This document shows, one piece after another, positions 35,171 to 43,784 of a stretch of 64,000 nt of DNA. The position numbers and the translations under genes were made by a program. Positions within the stretch are counted from its first letter, which is position 1. Each line of letters begins with the position of its first letter. Source of the DNA: Tolypothrix bouteillei VB521301 (GTDB lineage Bacteria > Cyanobacteriota > Cyanobacteriia > Cyanobacteriales > Nostocaceae); assembly GCF_000760695.4 (NCBI RefSeq), contig NZ_JHEG04000001.1, forward strand, positions 8,221,123 to 8,285,122, written 5' to 3'. The notes below the pieces were generated by a model that ran no database searches, was not told the DNA's origin, and was given only the letters and a program-made list of their open reading frames with translations.

Positions 35171-36658
35171 ATGCTCGATCAAAATCAAACACCCCTGCTA
35201 GACACTTTAAAAGCTTGTGCAGAACGCCCTCATGCTCCCTTTTACACGCCAGGACACAAGCGAGGACAAGGAATTTCTCCATTGTTAACTGATGTTTTTG
35301 GTCAATCTGTCTTTCGTGCGGATTTGCCAGAACTTGCAGAACTCGATAATCTCTTTTCACCCAATGGCGTTATCCATCAGGCGCAACAATTAGCTGCAGA
35401 TGCATTTGGTGCTTCACAAACTTGGTTTCTGGTGAATGGCTCTACTTGTGGTATCGAAGCAGCAATTCTGGCTACTTGTGAAGCCGATGACAAAATTATA
35501 CTCCCTCGCAATGTTCATTCTTCTGCGATCGCAGGCTTAATTCTCTCTGGCGCAATCCCTATTTTCGTTTATCCAGAATACGACGCCGTTTTAGATCTTG
35601 CCCACGGCATCACACCCAACGCCGTACATGCTGCACTAAAAAAGCATCCAGATGCTAAGGCTGTGTTGATGGTATACCCTACATACTACGGTGTGTGTGG
35701 AGATGTCAGAGCGATCGCATCCCTTGCCCATCAACATAACATTCCCCTACTTGTAGATGAAGCACATGGCGCACACTTTGCCTTTCATCCCCAACTTCCC
35801 ACTCCAGCCTTAGCTGCAGGTGCGGATTTAACAGTGCAATCCATACATAAAGTACTTGGTGCAATGACACAAGCATCCATGCTGCACATTCAAGGTAATA
35901 GGATAGATCCCGATCGAGTGAGCAAAGCGTTACAACTTGTGCAATCCACCAGCCCCAGTTATATATTGTTAGCTTCTCTAGATGCAGCACGCCAACAAAT
36001 GGCACTGCATGGCAAAGAGTTAATGTCGCGTACATTAGAACTAGCAGAAAATGCCAGAAACCGTATCAGTCAAATTCCCGGATTTTCAGTTTTAGAAATT
36101 TCTCCCAACCCTGCTTTTCAAGGAGCGATCGCCTTAGATAAAACACGTTTAACTGTCACCATTTCTGGTTTAGGTGTAACTGGCTTTGAAGCAGAAGAAA
36201 TTCTCAATGACAAATTAGGCGTGACTGCTGAATTGGCATCCCTACAACATCTTACATTTATTATTAGTTTGGGAAACACCCAAGAAGATATAGAGAAATT
36301 AGTGCAAGCTTTCACAATCCTTTCTACAAAGATAAACAGTAGAGTTTGGCAAATAGGGAGTGATATTGATAGTTTCTCTATGCGCTCGGAATTAACATCC
36401 TTAAATAATTCTCTGTGTCTTTCACCTCGTAAAGCGTTCTTTGCTGCAACAGAAACTTTACCGTTAAAAGAAACCACAGAAAGAATTTGTGCCGAAATTG
36501 TTTGTCCTTACCCTCCAGGAATTCCTGTTTTGATGCCAGGAGAAGTCATTACCAAAACAGCTTTAGATTATCTCCAATACATCCAAAGAACAGGCGGTTT
36601 TATTAGTGGATGTGCAGATAGCAGTTTAAACACATTGAAGGTAGTTAAAAGTCATTGA
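35171..36658 (+). CDS. Orn/Lys/Arg decarboxylase family PLP enzyme
   Basis: A 495-residue fold-type I PLP enzyme. YTPGHKRGQGIS (25-36) is the family N-terminal signature. NGSTCGIEAAI (89-99) binds the phosphate, LLVDEAHGAHF (193-203) contains the Asp that contacts the pyridine ring, and Lys227 in SIHKVLGAMTQ is the Schiff-base lysine. The C-terminal domain (380-490) has YPPGIPVLMPGEVI. It is shorter than the 700-residue bacterial inducible enzymes, as usual for cyanobacterial and Bacillus SpeA/YaaO-like members. It should decarboxylate arginine, lysine or ornithine toward polyamines; the substrate cannot be decided from sequence alone. Confidence 0.9.
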   Translation: MLDQNQTPLLDTLKACAERPHAPFYTPGHKRGQGISPLLTDVFGQSVFRADLPELAELDNLFSPNGVIHQAQQLAADAFGASQTWFLVNGSTCGIEAAILATCEADDKIILPRNVHSSAIAGLILSGAIPIFVYPEYDAVLDLAHGITPNAVHAALKKHPDAKAVLMVYPTYYGVCGDVRAIASLAHQHNIPLLVDEAHGAHFAFHPQLPTPALAAGADLTVQSIHKVLGAMTQASMLHIQGNRIDPDRVSKALQLVQSTSPSYILLASLDAARQQMALHGKELMSRTLELAENARNRISQIPGFSVLEISPNPAFQGAIALDKTRLTVTISGLGVTGFEAEEILNDKLGVTAELASLQHLTFIISLGNTQEDIEKLVQAFTILSTKINSRVWQIGSDIDSFSMRSELTSLNNSLCLSPRKAFFAATETLPLKETTERICAEIVCPYPPGIPVLMPGEVITKTALDYLQYIQRTGGFISGCADSSLNTLKVVKSH

Positions 36659-37088
36659 CTAACTCCCTGGCGTAAACTTATGTCTTATTAAATTATAAAT
36701 AACAACAATAACAACAGCGTAGCGGATATGAAGTTTTATGCCTCTTACCCCTTCTGATTAGAGAATAAATTATTAAATTTTATGAATTTATCTTACTGTT
36801 ATACCCTCATCTCGCCTTGTTACACCCTAAGAAAGAAGGCTGGAGATCTCTTTTGCGACTCAAGATATACATAAAATATTCCTATAGATTTTTGTCATGA
36901 TTTGCCAACTTAGCAGAAAAACTGTTACAATAAATACAGAAATAAATCGTTCATCTTTATAAGAGGCTCGAAAATAGATTTTTCAGCGCAATCTCTTGTA
37001 GAGACGGAAGTAGGGAAACATCCCCAAGGAACGCGCCTCATTCTATTTAACGACTCAAACAACTCATTTCGATTCAGAGGCGAGACAA
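36659..37088. other. Gene-free stretch
   Basis: A+T-rich spacer between the decarboxylase and the DUF4278 gene, both on the plus strand. No ORF over 10 codons with a ribosome-binding site was found. A promoter for the DUF4278 gene is expected here. Confidence 0.5.
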
Positions 37089-37487
37089 ATGAAACTCACA
37101 TATCGTGGTACTCATTATGAACACAATCCCCTAAATCCCGAAGTTACTGCAGGCGAGACTCGAGGGAAGTATCGGGGTAAAGCTTGGACGCGCCATTACC
37201 CAAGACACATTCCTCAGACTCAACCCATAGCTGAGTTGAAGTATCGTGGTGTAAATTACACTATCGGCGATCCATTAGACGTAGAATTAATGATGCTGTC
37301 CAAGCAGCGCTGTAAAGAAGCCAGTGTGGTAGAAACTGGCAGCGTCAAAAAATGTGCAAATGAGATAGCCAAAGCGCATCTCACCAGTATCCGTCGTAAT
37401 TTAGAACATCGCCTGCAAGTTGCTCGAGAACAGGGAGATGAAAATCTCATTCGCTTGCTAGAGGATGAAGCAAAGCAAATAGCTTAA
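37089..37487 (+). CDS. DUF4278 domain protein
   Basis: A 132-residue soluble protein. The DUF4278 signature MKLTYRGTHYEHNP occupies the N-terminus, and a second related string LKYRGVNYTIG lies at 50-60, so the domain is a tandem of the KLxYRGxxY motif. The C-terminal half is a basic helix region (LTSIRRNLEHRLQVAREQGD). Such proteins are almost exclusive to cyanobacteria and their function is unknown. A strong hairpin follows between it and the convergent HAD gene. Confidence 0.85.
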   Translation: MKLTYRGTHYEHNPLNPEVTAGETRGKYRGKAWTRHYPRHIPQTQPIAELKYRGVNYTIGDPLDVELMMLSKQRCKEASVVETGSVKKCANEIAKAHLTSIRRNLEHRLQVAREQGDENLIRLLEDEAKQIA

Positions 37488-37497
37488 GAGGCTAATG

Positions 37498-37555
37498 GCT
37501 AATAGTTAATAGCTAATGGTAATTGACAATTAGCCATTAGCTATTAGCTATTAGC
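37498..37555. terminator. Long hairpin between convergent genes
   Basis: The left arm 37498-37519 (GCTAATAGTTAATAGCTAATGG) and right arm 37534-37555 are reverse complements over 22 bp with one mismatch; the inner TAATTG/CAATTA also pair. The right arm overlaps the stop codon of the HAD gene (37551). It can end transcripts from both sides, and is built from the GCTATTAGCTATTAG-type simple repeat. Confidence 0.65.
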
Positions 37556-38198
37556 TCTTCCTATTTATCCAAATCCCCCTGATACCAGCTGTTTTAGCCC
37601 CGTGGTAGTCTTCTGCAACGCTATCACCAATGTGCCATGCGGCTTCAGGTGGACAGTTGTGTTTTTCTAGAGCAGTCGCAAAAATTTTAGGGTCTGGTTT
37701 AGCAGCGCCAGCTTGGGTAGAAATGGTGATCGAGCCAAAAAACTCTCTGAGTTCCAAATCCTGTAACACTGAATAAATTCGAGAATCAAAATTAGACAGT
37801 ATACCTAGTTCTATTCCCAGTCGTCGCCAGTTTACTAAAGCAGGCAGAACGTCAGGATAAACAATCCACGGTTCTGCTGTTCCAAAGTGGATGTAAACTT
37901 CGCTAAAAAAAGTAGAAAAGTCGGTAAATTTTTCTAAAACACCTGCTTTTTCAAAGGTGTTTCGGGCGATATAATACCACCACTCAAACTCGTATTGAGG
38001 AATATCTTGTGGTTCTGCATCTGGAAAGATAGGCGGTGGGGAAGTTTTAAAGCTTTGGATAAATGCTTTGTTCAAAATTTCAGACAGTACTTCCACACCA
38101 AACTCTTGTGCTATTTGACTGTAAACCTCGCCCACGCTCCCTTTAACCCCAAAGAGAGTGCCAACAGCATCTAAAAAGATAACTTTCGGTCTTTCCAT
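37551..38198 (-). CDS. HAD-superfamily hydrolase (subfamily IA)
   Basis: From the ATG at 38198 (MERPKVIFLDAVGTLFG) the protein has 215 residues. Motif I is FLDAVGTLFG, an atypical form where the usual second Asp (DxD) is replaced by Val (DAVG). Motif II is LSNFDSR, motif III the Lys in AAKPDPKIF, motif IV HIGDSVAEDYHGAKTAG. A 60-residue helical cap lies after motif I. Loss of the second Asp is known in some HAD-like REG-2/HDHD3 proteins and could change the activity from phosphatase. Its stop overlaps the hairpin with the convergent gene. Confidence 0.88.
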   Translation of the reverse strand: MERPKVIFLDAVGTLFGVKGSVGEVYSQIAQEFGVEVLSEILNKAFIQSFKTSPPPIFPDAEPQDIPQYEFEWWYYIARNTFEKAGVLEKFTDFSTFFSEVYIHFGTAEPWIVYPDVLPALVNWRRLGIELGILSNFDSRIYSVLQDLELREFFGSITISTQAGAAKPDPKIFATALEKHNCPPEAAWHIGDSVAEDYHGAKTAGIRGIWINRKS

Positions 38199-38243
38199 CA
38201 TAAAGCAATTAGCAATTAGCTTTTTAGCAATTAGCAATCAGCA

Positions 38244-39443
38244 CTAACTGCTTTTTATTAGTGTTTCTATAATAGGACGGGCGAGCCAATTAAAACCAAC
38301 TTTAAATTTTTGGTCTAAGGTTGGCAGTCGATAAAGATAAGCAAGACGTCGAGCAACGTATGCTAGCGGACCGTTTAATTTTACTCCTAACCCAGTGAGC
38401 GTTGCATTATCTAGACCTAACGTCATCATCTCACCCAAGTATTGGTAGCGGAAGGGTAGCAAAGGACGATGGGTTAAAGTTGCCCAGATATTCCAAGCAG
38501 CGTAATCAGCTTGTTGGAAAGCAGCTTGGGCTGTTGCAGGAACTTGCTGACTGTCTGCATCACGGCAATCTACTAAATCTCCTAGGGCAAAAATTTCAGC
38601 ACGATCTTCAACTTGAAGAGTTGGTGTTACACTGATTTGACCTCGTTGGTTTTGTTTGATGGGTAAATTTCTCACTACAGGTGAGACTCTCGTTCCCACT
38701 GTCCAAATAACCAAGTCTACAGGAATGGTGTCAATCTGATTTTTGTACTCTAGGGAGATGCTGTCCGATCCGATGGATTCTACTTTGGTTTCTAAATCAA
38801 GAAATACACCCCGTTCTTCTAGAGCTTTGGTTGCTGCTTGTCTGTTGAATTCTGGGGAAGTTCTCAAAATTTGATCGCTGAGTTCAATCAGTCGAAATCT
38901 TCCTTTTTCCCCAAGCCTATCTGCTAGTTTGCAAGCTAGCTCTACTCCGCTATATCCACCACCAACAATTGCTACTCTGATTTTGTCTGCTTCTGATTCT
39001 TCTAGCACTCGCAGCCGTTCTTCTAAGCGATAAACGTCTGTAATACTCCGGAATGGATAAGCGTATGATGTTGCTCCCGGTACTATATCTAAGGGTGTTT
39101 CGCCACCTAACGCCAATAACAATCGGTCATAAGACAATTCCGGTCCATCATGTAGGTGTATGCGTCGTTGGTCTATATCAATTTCGGACACCATGCTTTG
39201 ACAAAAGCGTACACCTGTGCCTTGTAAAAGTTCTTCAAATGGTGGGGCAATTTCCCAAGTTTGCAATTCTCCAGTTAATAATTCGTAAAGAAGGGGAGAA
39301 AAGAGGAAGCGATCGCTTTTATCTACCAGAACAATTTCCGGCTTTTGTGAATTTTCCCAAGGCAATTCACTCAGGCGCAATGCAGTGTAGAGACCACCAA
39401 AGCCTCCTCCAAGGATACAAATTCTAGCAGGTTGTTGAGTCAT
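38244..39443 (-). CDS. Type II NADH dehydrogenase-like flavoprotein (NdbB-like)
   Basis: A 399-residue protein with two dinucleotide folds: FAD motif ICILGGGFGGLYTALRL (8-24) and NAD(P) motif VAIVGGGYSGVELACKL (around 158), plus ALGDLVDCRDAD near the FAD-binding end. The C-terminal 60 residues are amphipathic and probably peripheral to the membrane. Length and sequence are nearest to the cyanobacterial NdbB class, which reduces demethylphylloquinone; a plain NDH-2 role remains possible. It lies 45 bp upstream of the HAD gene on the same strand. Confidence 0.85.
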   Translation of the reverse strand: MTQQPARICILGGGFGGLYTALRLSELPWENSQKPEIVLVDKSDRFLFSPLLYELLTGELQTWEIAPPFEELLQGTGVRFCQSMVSEIDIDQRRIHLHDGPELSYDRLLLALGGETPLDIVPGATSYAYPFRSITDVYRLEERLRVLEESEADKIRVAIVGGGYSGVELACKLADRLGEKGRFRLIELSDQILRTSPEFNRQAATKALEERGVFLDLETKVESIGSDSISLEYKNQIDTIPVDLVIWTVGTRVSPVVRNLPIKQNQRGQISVTPTLQVEDRAEIFALGDLVDCRDADSQQVPATAQAAFQQADYAAWNIWATLTHRPLLPFRYQYLGEMMTLGLDNATLTGLGVKLNGPLAYVARRLAYLYRLPTLDQKFKVGFNWLARPIIETLIKSS

Positions 39444-39599
39444 TGATTTTCCGGACGTGAATCCCAGCAGGGCTACTTACTCCAGTGTACTGATTTCCCG
39501 CCTTCAGTTGCCATCAACCAAGAGTCCCAATTTGTGCTGTCAGTTTTGCGTGCGTAGAGTAGTACACGCCGCAAAGAGCAAACTTATGAAGCTTAGCAA

Positions 39600-39854
39600 T
39601 CACTGCAAAACCTCTTTGCCAATCCCCAGTTCCGTTTTACTGCGCTTCAACTGTTCCCAAAGTGATTGAATCTGGTTGTAAGCCTCCAAAGGAGAAAGTT
39701 TTCCAGATGTTTCTAAACTGGTAATAATGCTAACTTTGTGTGTAAATTCTTGAAGGTTAGCGTTAAATACTATGTTTTCCGGCTTTGTTTGACCGTAATA
39801 GCGCCCGCAAGGGTAGAGAAAACTGCTTTTATTTATTGACTTGGATGCTTCCAT
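39600..39854 (-). CDS. DUF7219-type conserved cyanobacterial protein
   Basis: An 84-residue protein with blocks SSFLYPCGRYYGQTKPENIV, FNANLQEFTHKVSIITSLET and KLSPLEAYNQIQSLWEQLKR. I recognise it as a small conserved cyanobacterial family (DUF7219 from memory); its function is unknown. It is soluble and mostly helical. It lies on the minus strand behind the NDH-2 gene, separated by about 155 bp. Confidence 0.75.
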   Translation of the reverse strand: MEASKSINKSSFLYPCGRYYGQTKPENIVFNANLQEFTHKVSIITSLETSGKLSPLEAYNQIQSLWEQLKRSKTELGIGKEVLQ

Positions 39855-39884
39855 TTTATTAACCTTTTCTTAAATAAATTAATC

Positions 39885-40100
39885 TTACCTTAACTTTCTG
39901 TCCAACCTAAAATCTTTACTACACCTTATCCATAAATTTACCGGAGTCGTTGAGTTCGTCCGAAATGTCATGATTACTTGACTAAATTGCGATCGCAACA
40001 AGCCTTGAATCAATAGATTAAATTTATGGATGAGAGAGTCACGTAGAAATTGTTTTTGCTGATGCATCATACGTGGCTTAAACCAGTCAAAATTATACAA
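39885..40100 (-). CDS. Possible 71-residue basic protein
   Basis: A 71-codon frame, 30 bp upstream of the DUF7219 gene and co-directional with it. It starts MYNFDWFKPRMMHQQKQFL and ends WIRCSKDFRLDRKLR. It is very basic and has a HIP1-like GCGATCGC inside. I recognise no family. A divergent Nudix gene begins at 40130. It may be a real small gene or an open stretch. Confidence 0.3.
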   Translation of the reverse strand: MYNFDWFKPRMMHQQKQFLRDSLIHKFNLLIQGLLRSQFSQVIMTFRTNSTTPVNLWIRCSKDFRLDRKLR

Positions 40101-40129
40101 AAGTTAATTAAAAAGGTTCGTGAGTAAAT

Positions 40130-40564
40130 ATGGGTCAGAAAAACAAAAAGGTACTTACACAATCTGGCGTACTTCCATATCGGATAGACAACGGAAAACT
40201 TGAAGTCTTATTAGTTACAACTTCTAACCGCAAAAATTGGTTAATTCCCAAAGGGGGAATTTGCAAGGGGATGAGTCCACCCATATCTGCAGCAAAAGAA
40301 GCATGGGAAGAAGCTGGAGTTGTAGGACAAGTCAATACTAATGTATTGGGAAGCTACAGATATCGCAAACGAGGCAAGAATCACAAAGTCAAACTTTATA
40401 CACTATTTGTTGAGCAAGTCAGCGATAATTATCCGGAAGTGACTCAAAGAAAACGACAATGGTTGGATGCTCGTGAAGCAGTTCGCGTGATTAAAAGAAA
40501 TTCACTCAAGCGAATACTGAAGCAGTTTCTGAAAACTCAACCATATTATTGCGATTTTCGATAG
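40130..40564 (+). CDS. Nudix hydrolase (diphosphoinositol-type)
   Basis: A 144-residue protein with a Nudix box GGICKGMSPPISAAKEAWEE (42-61) then AGV, where the REUXEE glutamates are in KEAWEE. The N-terminus VLPYRIDNGKLEVLLVTTSN and the PKGGI substrate part resemble DIPP/Ap4A-type Nudix enzymes (PKGG). It should cleave a nucleoside or inositol pyrophosphate. It is divergent from the small basic frame and stands alone. Confidence 0.9.
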   Translation: MGQKNKKVLTQSGVLPYRIDNGKLEVLLVTTSNRKNWLIPKGGICKGMSPPISAAKEAWEEAGVVGQVNTNVLGSYRYRKRGKNHKVKLYTLFVEQVSDNYPEVTQRKRQWLDAREAVRVIKRNSLKRILKQFLKTQPYYCDFR

Positions 40565-40788
40565 CTACACGACTTTACAGTATTAAACATCAGGTTTCTT
40601 TGTAGAGACTTGCTATTCATAGCGTCTCTACAAAGCCATGGGGTAACATAATTGCGATCGCAACTTTATAAAAACCCGACTTTCTGGTAAAAACCTGTGG
40701 CTCAGTCAAAAGATTATAAGAAAAATAGATGAAAACCCCTTACAGTCTGAGTGACTCCCTTATTTCCAGAGATTTCTATTAGCGACCT

Positions 40789-41973
40789 TTAAGAAACAGG
40801 GGCAACAACAGGCACATCTGATTCCTGACCAATGCTACTCATGTTGCTAGCATTAACCTTACCAGTGGTGAGGAAGCGGAAAGTTTCTTGGTAAAGGCTT
40901 TGCCAAAAGCGATTGCTCATATTTTGGCTGACTTCTGTTGGGTCAACCATTGGATGCGGTACAAGATCGGTTGTAGGATAGGTGTACAAGCAATGCCCTT
41001 TTCGCTCACCACCAATCTTGTTAAAAAAGTCTTTGTTAGTTTGGACATCGGCAGCATCCTCATTTTCAGTTAGCACGAGAAATGTAGGAACATTTTGTAA
41101 ACTAGCTAGATTCTTGGCATTGCGGACAAATCCACCAAAGCGATCGCAAGCAGTAAATACCCCAACAGGAAATTGTAGATTTGGGTCCCAACCTGTCTCG
41201 CGAATATCAAGTGGTCCAGTTAACAGAACATACTGCCGTCGCTCTTCGCTATAAATTTTCAATAGTGGTGCATAAGCTACAACTTTTTTAACCCGGTCCG
41301 GTCTGTCCGCCGCCAGCGCTAGCGCCACGGCTCCTCCTACTGATAGCCCAAGAGTATAAATTGGTCCCGGCATGGTATCTAGTTCGGCTAGTCTGGCACG
41401 AGCTTCGATGAGATAATTCATATGGGACGAGATAAAATACTTGTCAAAATCTGGATCGTCCTGCTTCTGGAGCGCCTTAATTATATCGAGTAGACGTGGC
41501 TCGATTTTGAAAATACGAGCAACCAAGGCAGCAGTGATGAACAAATTGGGACGCTTAAAGTTACTCGTGTCTGCTGTTGCTAAATTGGACAAGAAGTTTT
41601 GCATAACCCAGTCTTGCTGAACCTTTTGACGCAAGGGATTAGCAATTTCTGGCTTCAAATCGATTTGAGGCCAGTATTTGTCTGGTGGAAGCAAGACATG
41701 ACCTGCAATCGAGGGCTGATAGAAATTAAACCCATTAGAAAATAAGTAATCAGCCAATCGCCACATTTGGTGAGGACTAGCACTTAAGCCGTGGAACAGC
41801 AGCACCGTTCCACGAATAGGTTTTCCTGGATCGTGAAAACGATAGTAGGGGTAAGCACCAGATCGATGATTTGGGTTGGTATCAATGCTGCGAATATATG
41901 TATTAATGGCTTCCTGAGTCTTAGCGATCTGCTCGGCGCTGGGAATGACGCTTGTACTTAGAGTTGCAGTCAT
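40789..41973 (-). CDS. Alpha/beta hydrolase
   Basis: From the ATG at 41973 (MTATLSTSVIPSAEQI) the protein has 394 residues; the longer reading starts with TTG. It has the oxyanion motif GTVLLFHGLSASPHQM (around 58-73), nucleophile Ser in LGLSVGGAVALALA (around 219), and the late FLVLTENEDAAD and GHCLYTYP blocks giving the Asp and His. A helical cap (about 95-190) is inserted before the nucleophile. No clear secretion signal is seen. An esterase or lipase activity is likely; the substrate is unknown. Confidence 0.87.
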   Translation of the reverse strand: MTATLSTSVIPSAEQIAKTQEAINTYIRSIDTNPNHRSGAYPYYRFHDPGKPIRGTVLLFHGLSASPHQMWRLADYLFSNGFNFYQPSIAGHVLLPPDKYWPQIDLKPEIANPLRQKVQQDWVMQNFLSNLATADTSNFKRPNLFITAALVARIFKIEPRLLDIIKALQKQDDPDFDKYFISSHMNYLIEARARLAELDTMPGPIYTLGLSVGGAVALALAADRPDRVKKVVAYAPLLKIYSEERRQYVLLTGPLDIRETGWDPNLQFPVGVFTACDRFGGFVRNAKNLASLQNVPTFLVLTENEDAADVQTNKDFFNKIGGERKGHCLYTYPTTDLVPHPMVDPTEVSQNMSNRFWQSLYQETFRFLTTGKVNASNMSSIGQESDVPVVAPVS

Positions 41974-42118
41974 AAGCAAAGAAAACGTCAGCAATTGTTA
42001 AAGGTTAACTGTACGAATATACGCGAAGAGAATGTAATGGTAAAGACTGCCTTTATTCAGTGTTACATTTATCAAACTTCTTAAAGAATCTCAGCAAAAA
42101 ATTGATTTTGCGCCACTC

Positions 42119-42137
42119 CCCCAACTAGAAGTTGGGG
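42119..42137. terminator. Hairpin CCCCAAC-TAGAA-GTTGGGG
   Basis: A perfect 7-bp stem (42119-42125 with 42131-42137) stands 65 bp after the stop of the minus-strand DUF606 gene and 145 bp upstream of the hydrolase. No T-tract follows. It may end the DUF606 transcript or be a repeat hairpin of the type seen in many cyanobacterial spacers. Confidence 0.45.
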
Positions 42138-42201
42138 AATTCTGCTTTCACCCTCACGTGAACCATGACCAGTTTAGCTACAGCCCTTGGTTAGGTGTTT
42201 C

Positions 42202-42651
42202 TCAATGTCTTTGAATGAAGATGACTCCAATCAGCAATAATACTGTTCCCAAGACGCGAGACGTGTTGAGGGAAATCTGAGGAACACCAAATGCGCCTGT
42301 AGAATCCAAGATGAGTGCCGCAACCATCTGTCCGGCAATCACGAGAGAAAAAACTACTGCGGTACCTAATTTTGGGATTGCAATCAGAGACGCCACAAGG
42401 TAGTAAGCGGCAAAAATGCCACCAAACCAGGCCCATTTTGGAAGAGAATTAAACGCAGGGATGGAGCCCCGGTCAGTCGTTCCACTGGCCCACAACAGAG
42501 CGAGTGAAACGAGAGTTACGAATACTGAGATCATCGTCGTGAGAACCGGAGAGCCTGTTGAAGTTCGCAAACGAGCATTCCAAGCCATCTGAAGTGTAAG
42601 ACCCGCTCCACCAAGTGCGACTAGAAGAAAGAGGACGAGTTTTGTAACCAT
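42202..42651 (-). CDS. DMT-superfamily transporter, DUF606 (YdcZ) type
   Basis: From the ATG at 42651 (MVTKLVLFLLVALGGA) the protein has 149 residues; a longer frame to 42774 is not hydrophobic and is rejected. It has five transmembrane helices, with GAGLTLQMAWNARLRTSTGS after helix one and SLVIAGQMVAALILDSTGAFG, characteristic of DUF606 half-transporters. Pairs or dimers of such half-proteins make the full transporter. The substrate is unknown. Confidence 0.85.
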   Translation of the reverse strand: MVTKLVLFLLVALGGAGLTLQMAWNARLRTSTGSPVLTTMISVFVTLVSLALLWASGTTDRGSIPAFNSLPKWAWFGGIFAAYYLVASLIAIPKLGTAVVFSLVIAGQMVAALILDSTGAFGVPQISLNTSRVLGTVLLLIGVIFIQRH

Positions 42652-42989
42652 GATGTACAGTTGTGGATTACAGGATGAAATTACCAGATTAAAAGTAGTT
42701 TGGGAGATGCACGCCAAGAAACAGATAATACCTGGCTTCTTTGTGTCCAAATTTCTTTTTCCAAAACTGTCCAAAAACTTGTTCTCATAACCTACTACGG
42801 ATCGCTATGCTAAACAACTCGATCCTGCGACCTACTGGAACGAGTATGGCGCAACTATCAACGACATTCCCGCTACCTATGACTTTAAACCGTTTTTCTT
42901 ATAAAAAAGTGGCAGTAGATTAAGCGCGATCGTGCAACCGTTAAAGATATTCTTGCTAGGGAAAAAACACGGTATCATCGCATGATTGA
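42652..42989. other. Stretch with decayed gene fragments
   Basis: About 340 bp between the DUF606 gene and the endonuclease gene. It contains two plus-strand fragments that look like former coding sequence (42791-42904 and 42928-42993, listed as a pseudogene). Confidence 0.4.
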
Positions 42990-42993
42990 TTAA
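42791..42993 (+). pseudogene. Decayed gene remnant, family not recognised
   Basis: One frame (42791-42904) reads DRYAKQLDPATYWNEYGATI and NDIPATYDFKPFFL before a stop; about 8 codons later a second frame (42928-42993) reads DRATVKDILAREKTRYHRMID before its stop. Both have protein-like composition in otherwise non-coding DNA but no start codon or continuation. The second fragment overlaps the end of the minus-strand endonuclease gene by 4 bp. The original family is not recognised. Confidence 0.35.
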
Positions 42994-43784
42994 CTTCCCA
43001 CTATTTCCACAACAGCAGCAATGCCAAAGTGGTCAGAGGGATATAAGGTACGGCTTGATGGTGCAGGTTTATCAAGAATAATATATGCATCTTGCACGCG
43101 GATGTGCTGGTTAACAAAAATGTAATCTAGTGTGCCGCGCCAAGGACGTAAGGTACGGTTAGATCTCCAATCTCTTATCAGTAGACGCAGTGCTTTTTTC
43201 CATGTACGGCGAGCAAGAGGTGTCGGACAAGTGTACTCTGGCTCATGACTGTGATGTGCAGCATAAGCTGAGGAGAATCGCGATCGCATGAGAGCGATGG
43301 CACTTGTTTCCGGTGTACCGTTGAAATCACCGACAGCTACAATTGGCATCTCTTGTGGCAGATGACTTAACCAGTCAAGCAGCAACTGTACCTGACGATC
43401 GCGTTCTGGATGCGAACCAGGATACCAGTAATAGTGTCCGTTGCAGAACACCAACGGTTGACCGTCTATAACAACCTGAACGTACTGGGCAAAACGTCCT
43501 TGACTTTGTAAATCGAGTACTTCTTGTAAAACAAATGGATGGCGACTCAGAATTGCTATTGTGTGAGTCTTTTGTTGTAAACCTAATGTTGGCTCTTGCA
43601 CTAACTGCACGTAAGGCATACCGAGCCGCTCTGCAAGCTCCAACGCTGTATTTTCTGGCAGCTTAACCTCTTGTAAAGCAATCAGGTCAGCTTGCTCTGC
43701 TGCTAGTCCATCGACTAATAGAGACCGTCGCTGCTCCCACTCTTCTAAATCGAACAGGATATTAATTGTGGCTAATTTAACCAT
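42990..43784 (-). CDS. Endonuclease/exonuclease/phosphatase family protein
   Basis: A 264-residue protein of the EEP fold. The strand-ending motif ATINILFDLEEWEQRR gives the Asn7-type ligand, LIALQEVKLPEN the catalytic Glu (38), FCNGHYYWYPGSH, VAVGDFNGTPETS the Asp-Asn pair (around 151-153), TLDYIFVN and YPSDHFGIAAVVEI the final Asp-His. This fits metal-dependent phosphodiesterases of the DNase I-like superfamily. Substrate may be DNA, RNA or a phospholipid. It stands alone between spacer regions. Confidence 0.9.
   Translation of the reverse strand: MVKLATINILFDLEEWEQRRSLLVDGLAAEQADLIALQEVKLPENTALELAERLGMPYVQLVQEPTLGLQQKTHTIAILSRHPFVLQEVLDLQSQGRFAQYVQVVIDGQPLVFCNGHYYWYPGSHPERDRQVQLLLDWLSHLPQEMPIVAVGDFNGTPETSAIALMRSRFSSAYAAHHSHEPEYTCPTPLARRTWKKALRLLIRDWRSNRTLRPWRGTLDYIFVNQHIRVQDAYIILDKPAPSSRTLYPSDHFGIAAVVEIVGS

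Noticed and set aside
36118..36477. 119-codon minus-strand frame opposite the decarboxylase gene
   Set aside because: Antisense to a PLP enzyme with all motifs; no independent evidence for coding.
37490..37556. CRISPR-like array from repeated TAGCTATTAG units
   Set aside because: Units are too short, irregular and without spacers; it is a simple repeat that forms a hairpin.
42652..42774. N-terminal extension of the DUF606 transporter
   Set aside because: The extra 41 residues are polar and mixed; the family starts at the first transmembrane helix, at the ATG at 42651.
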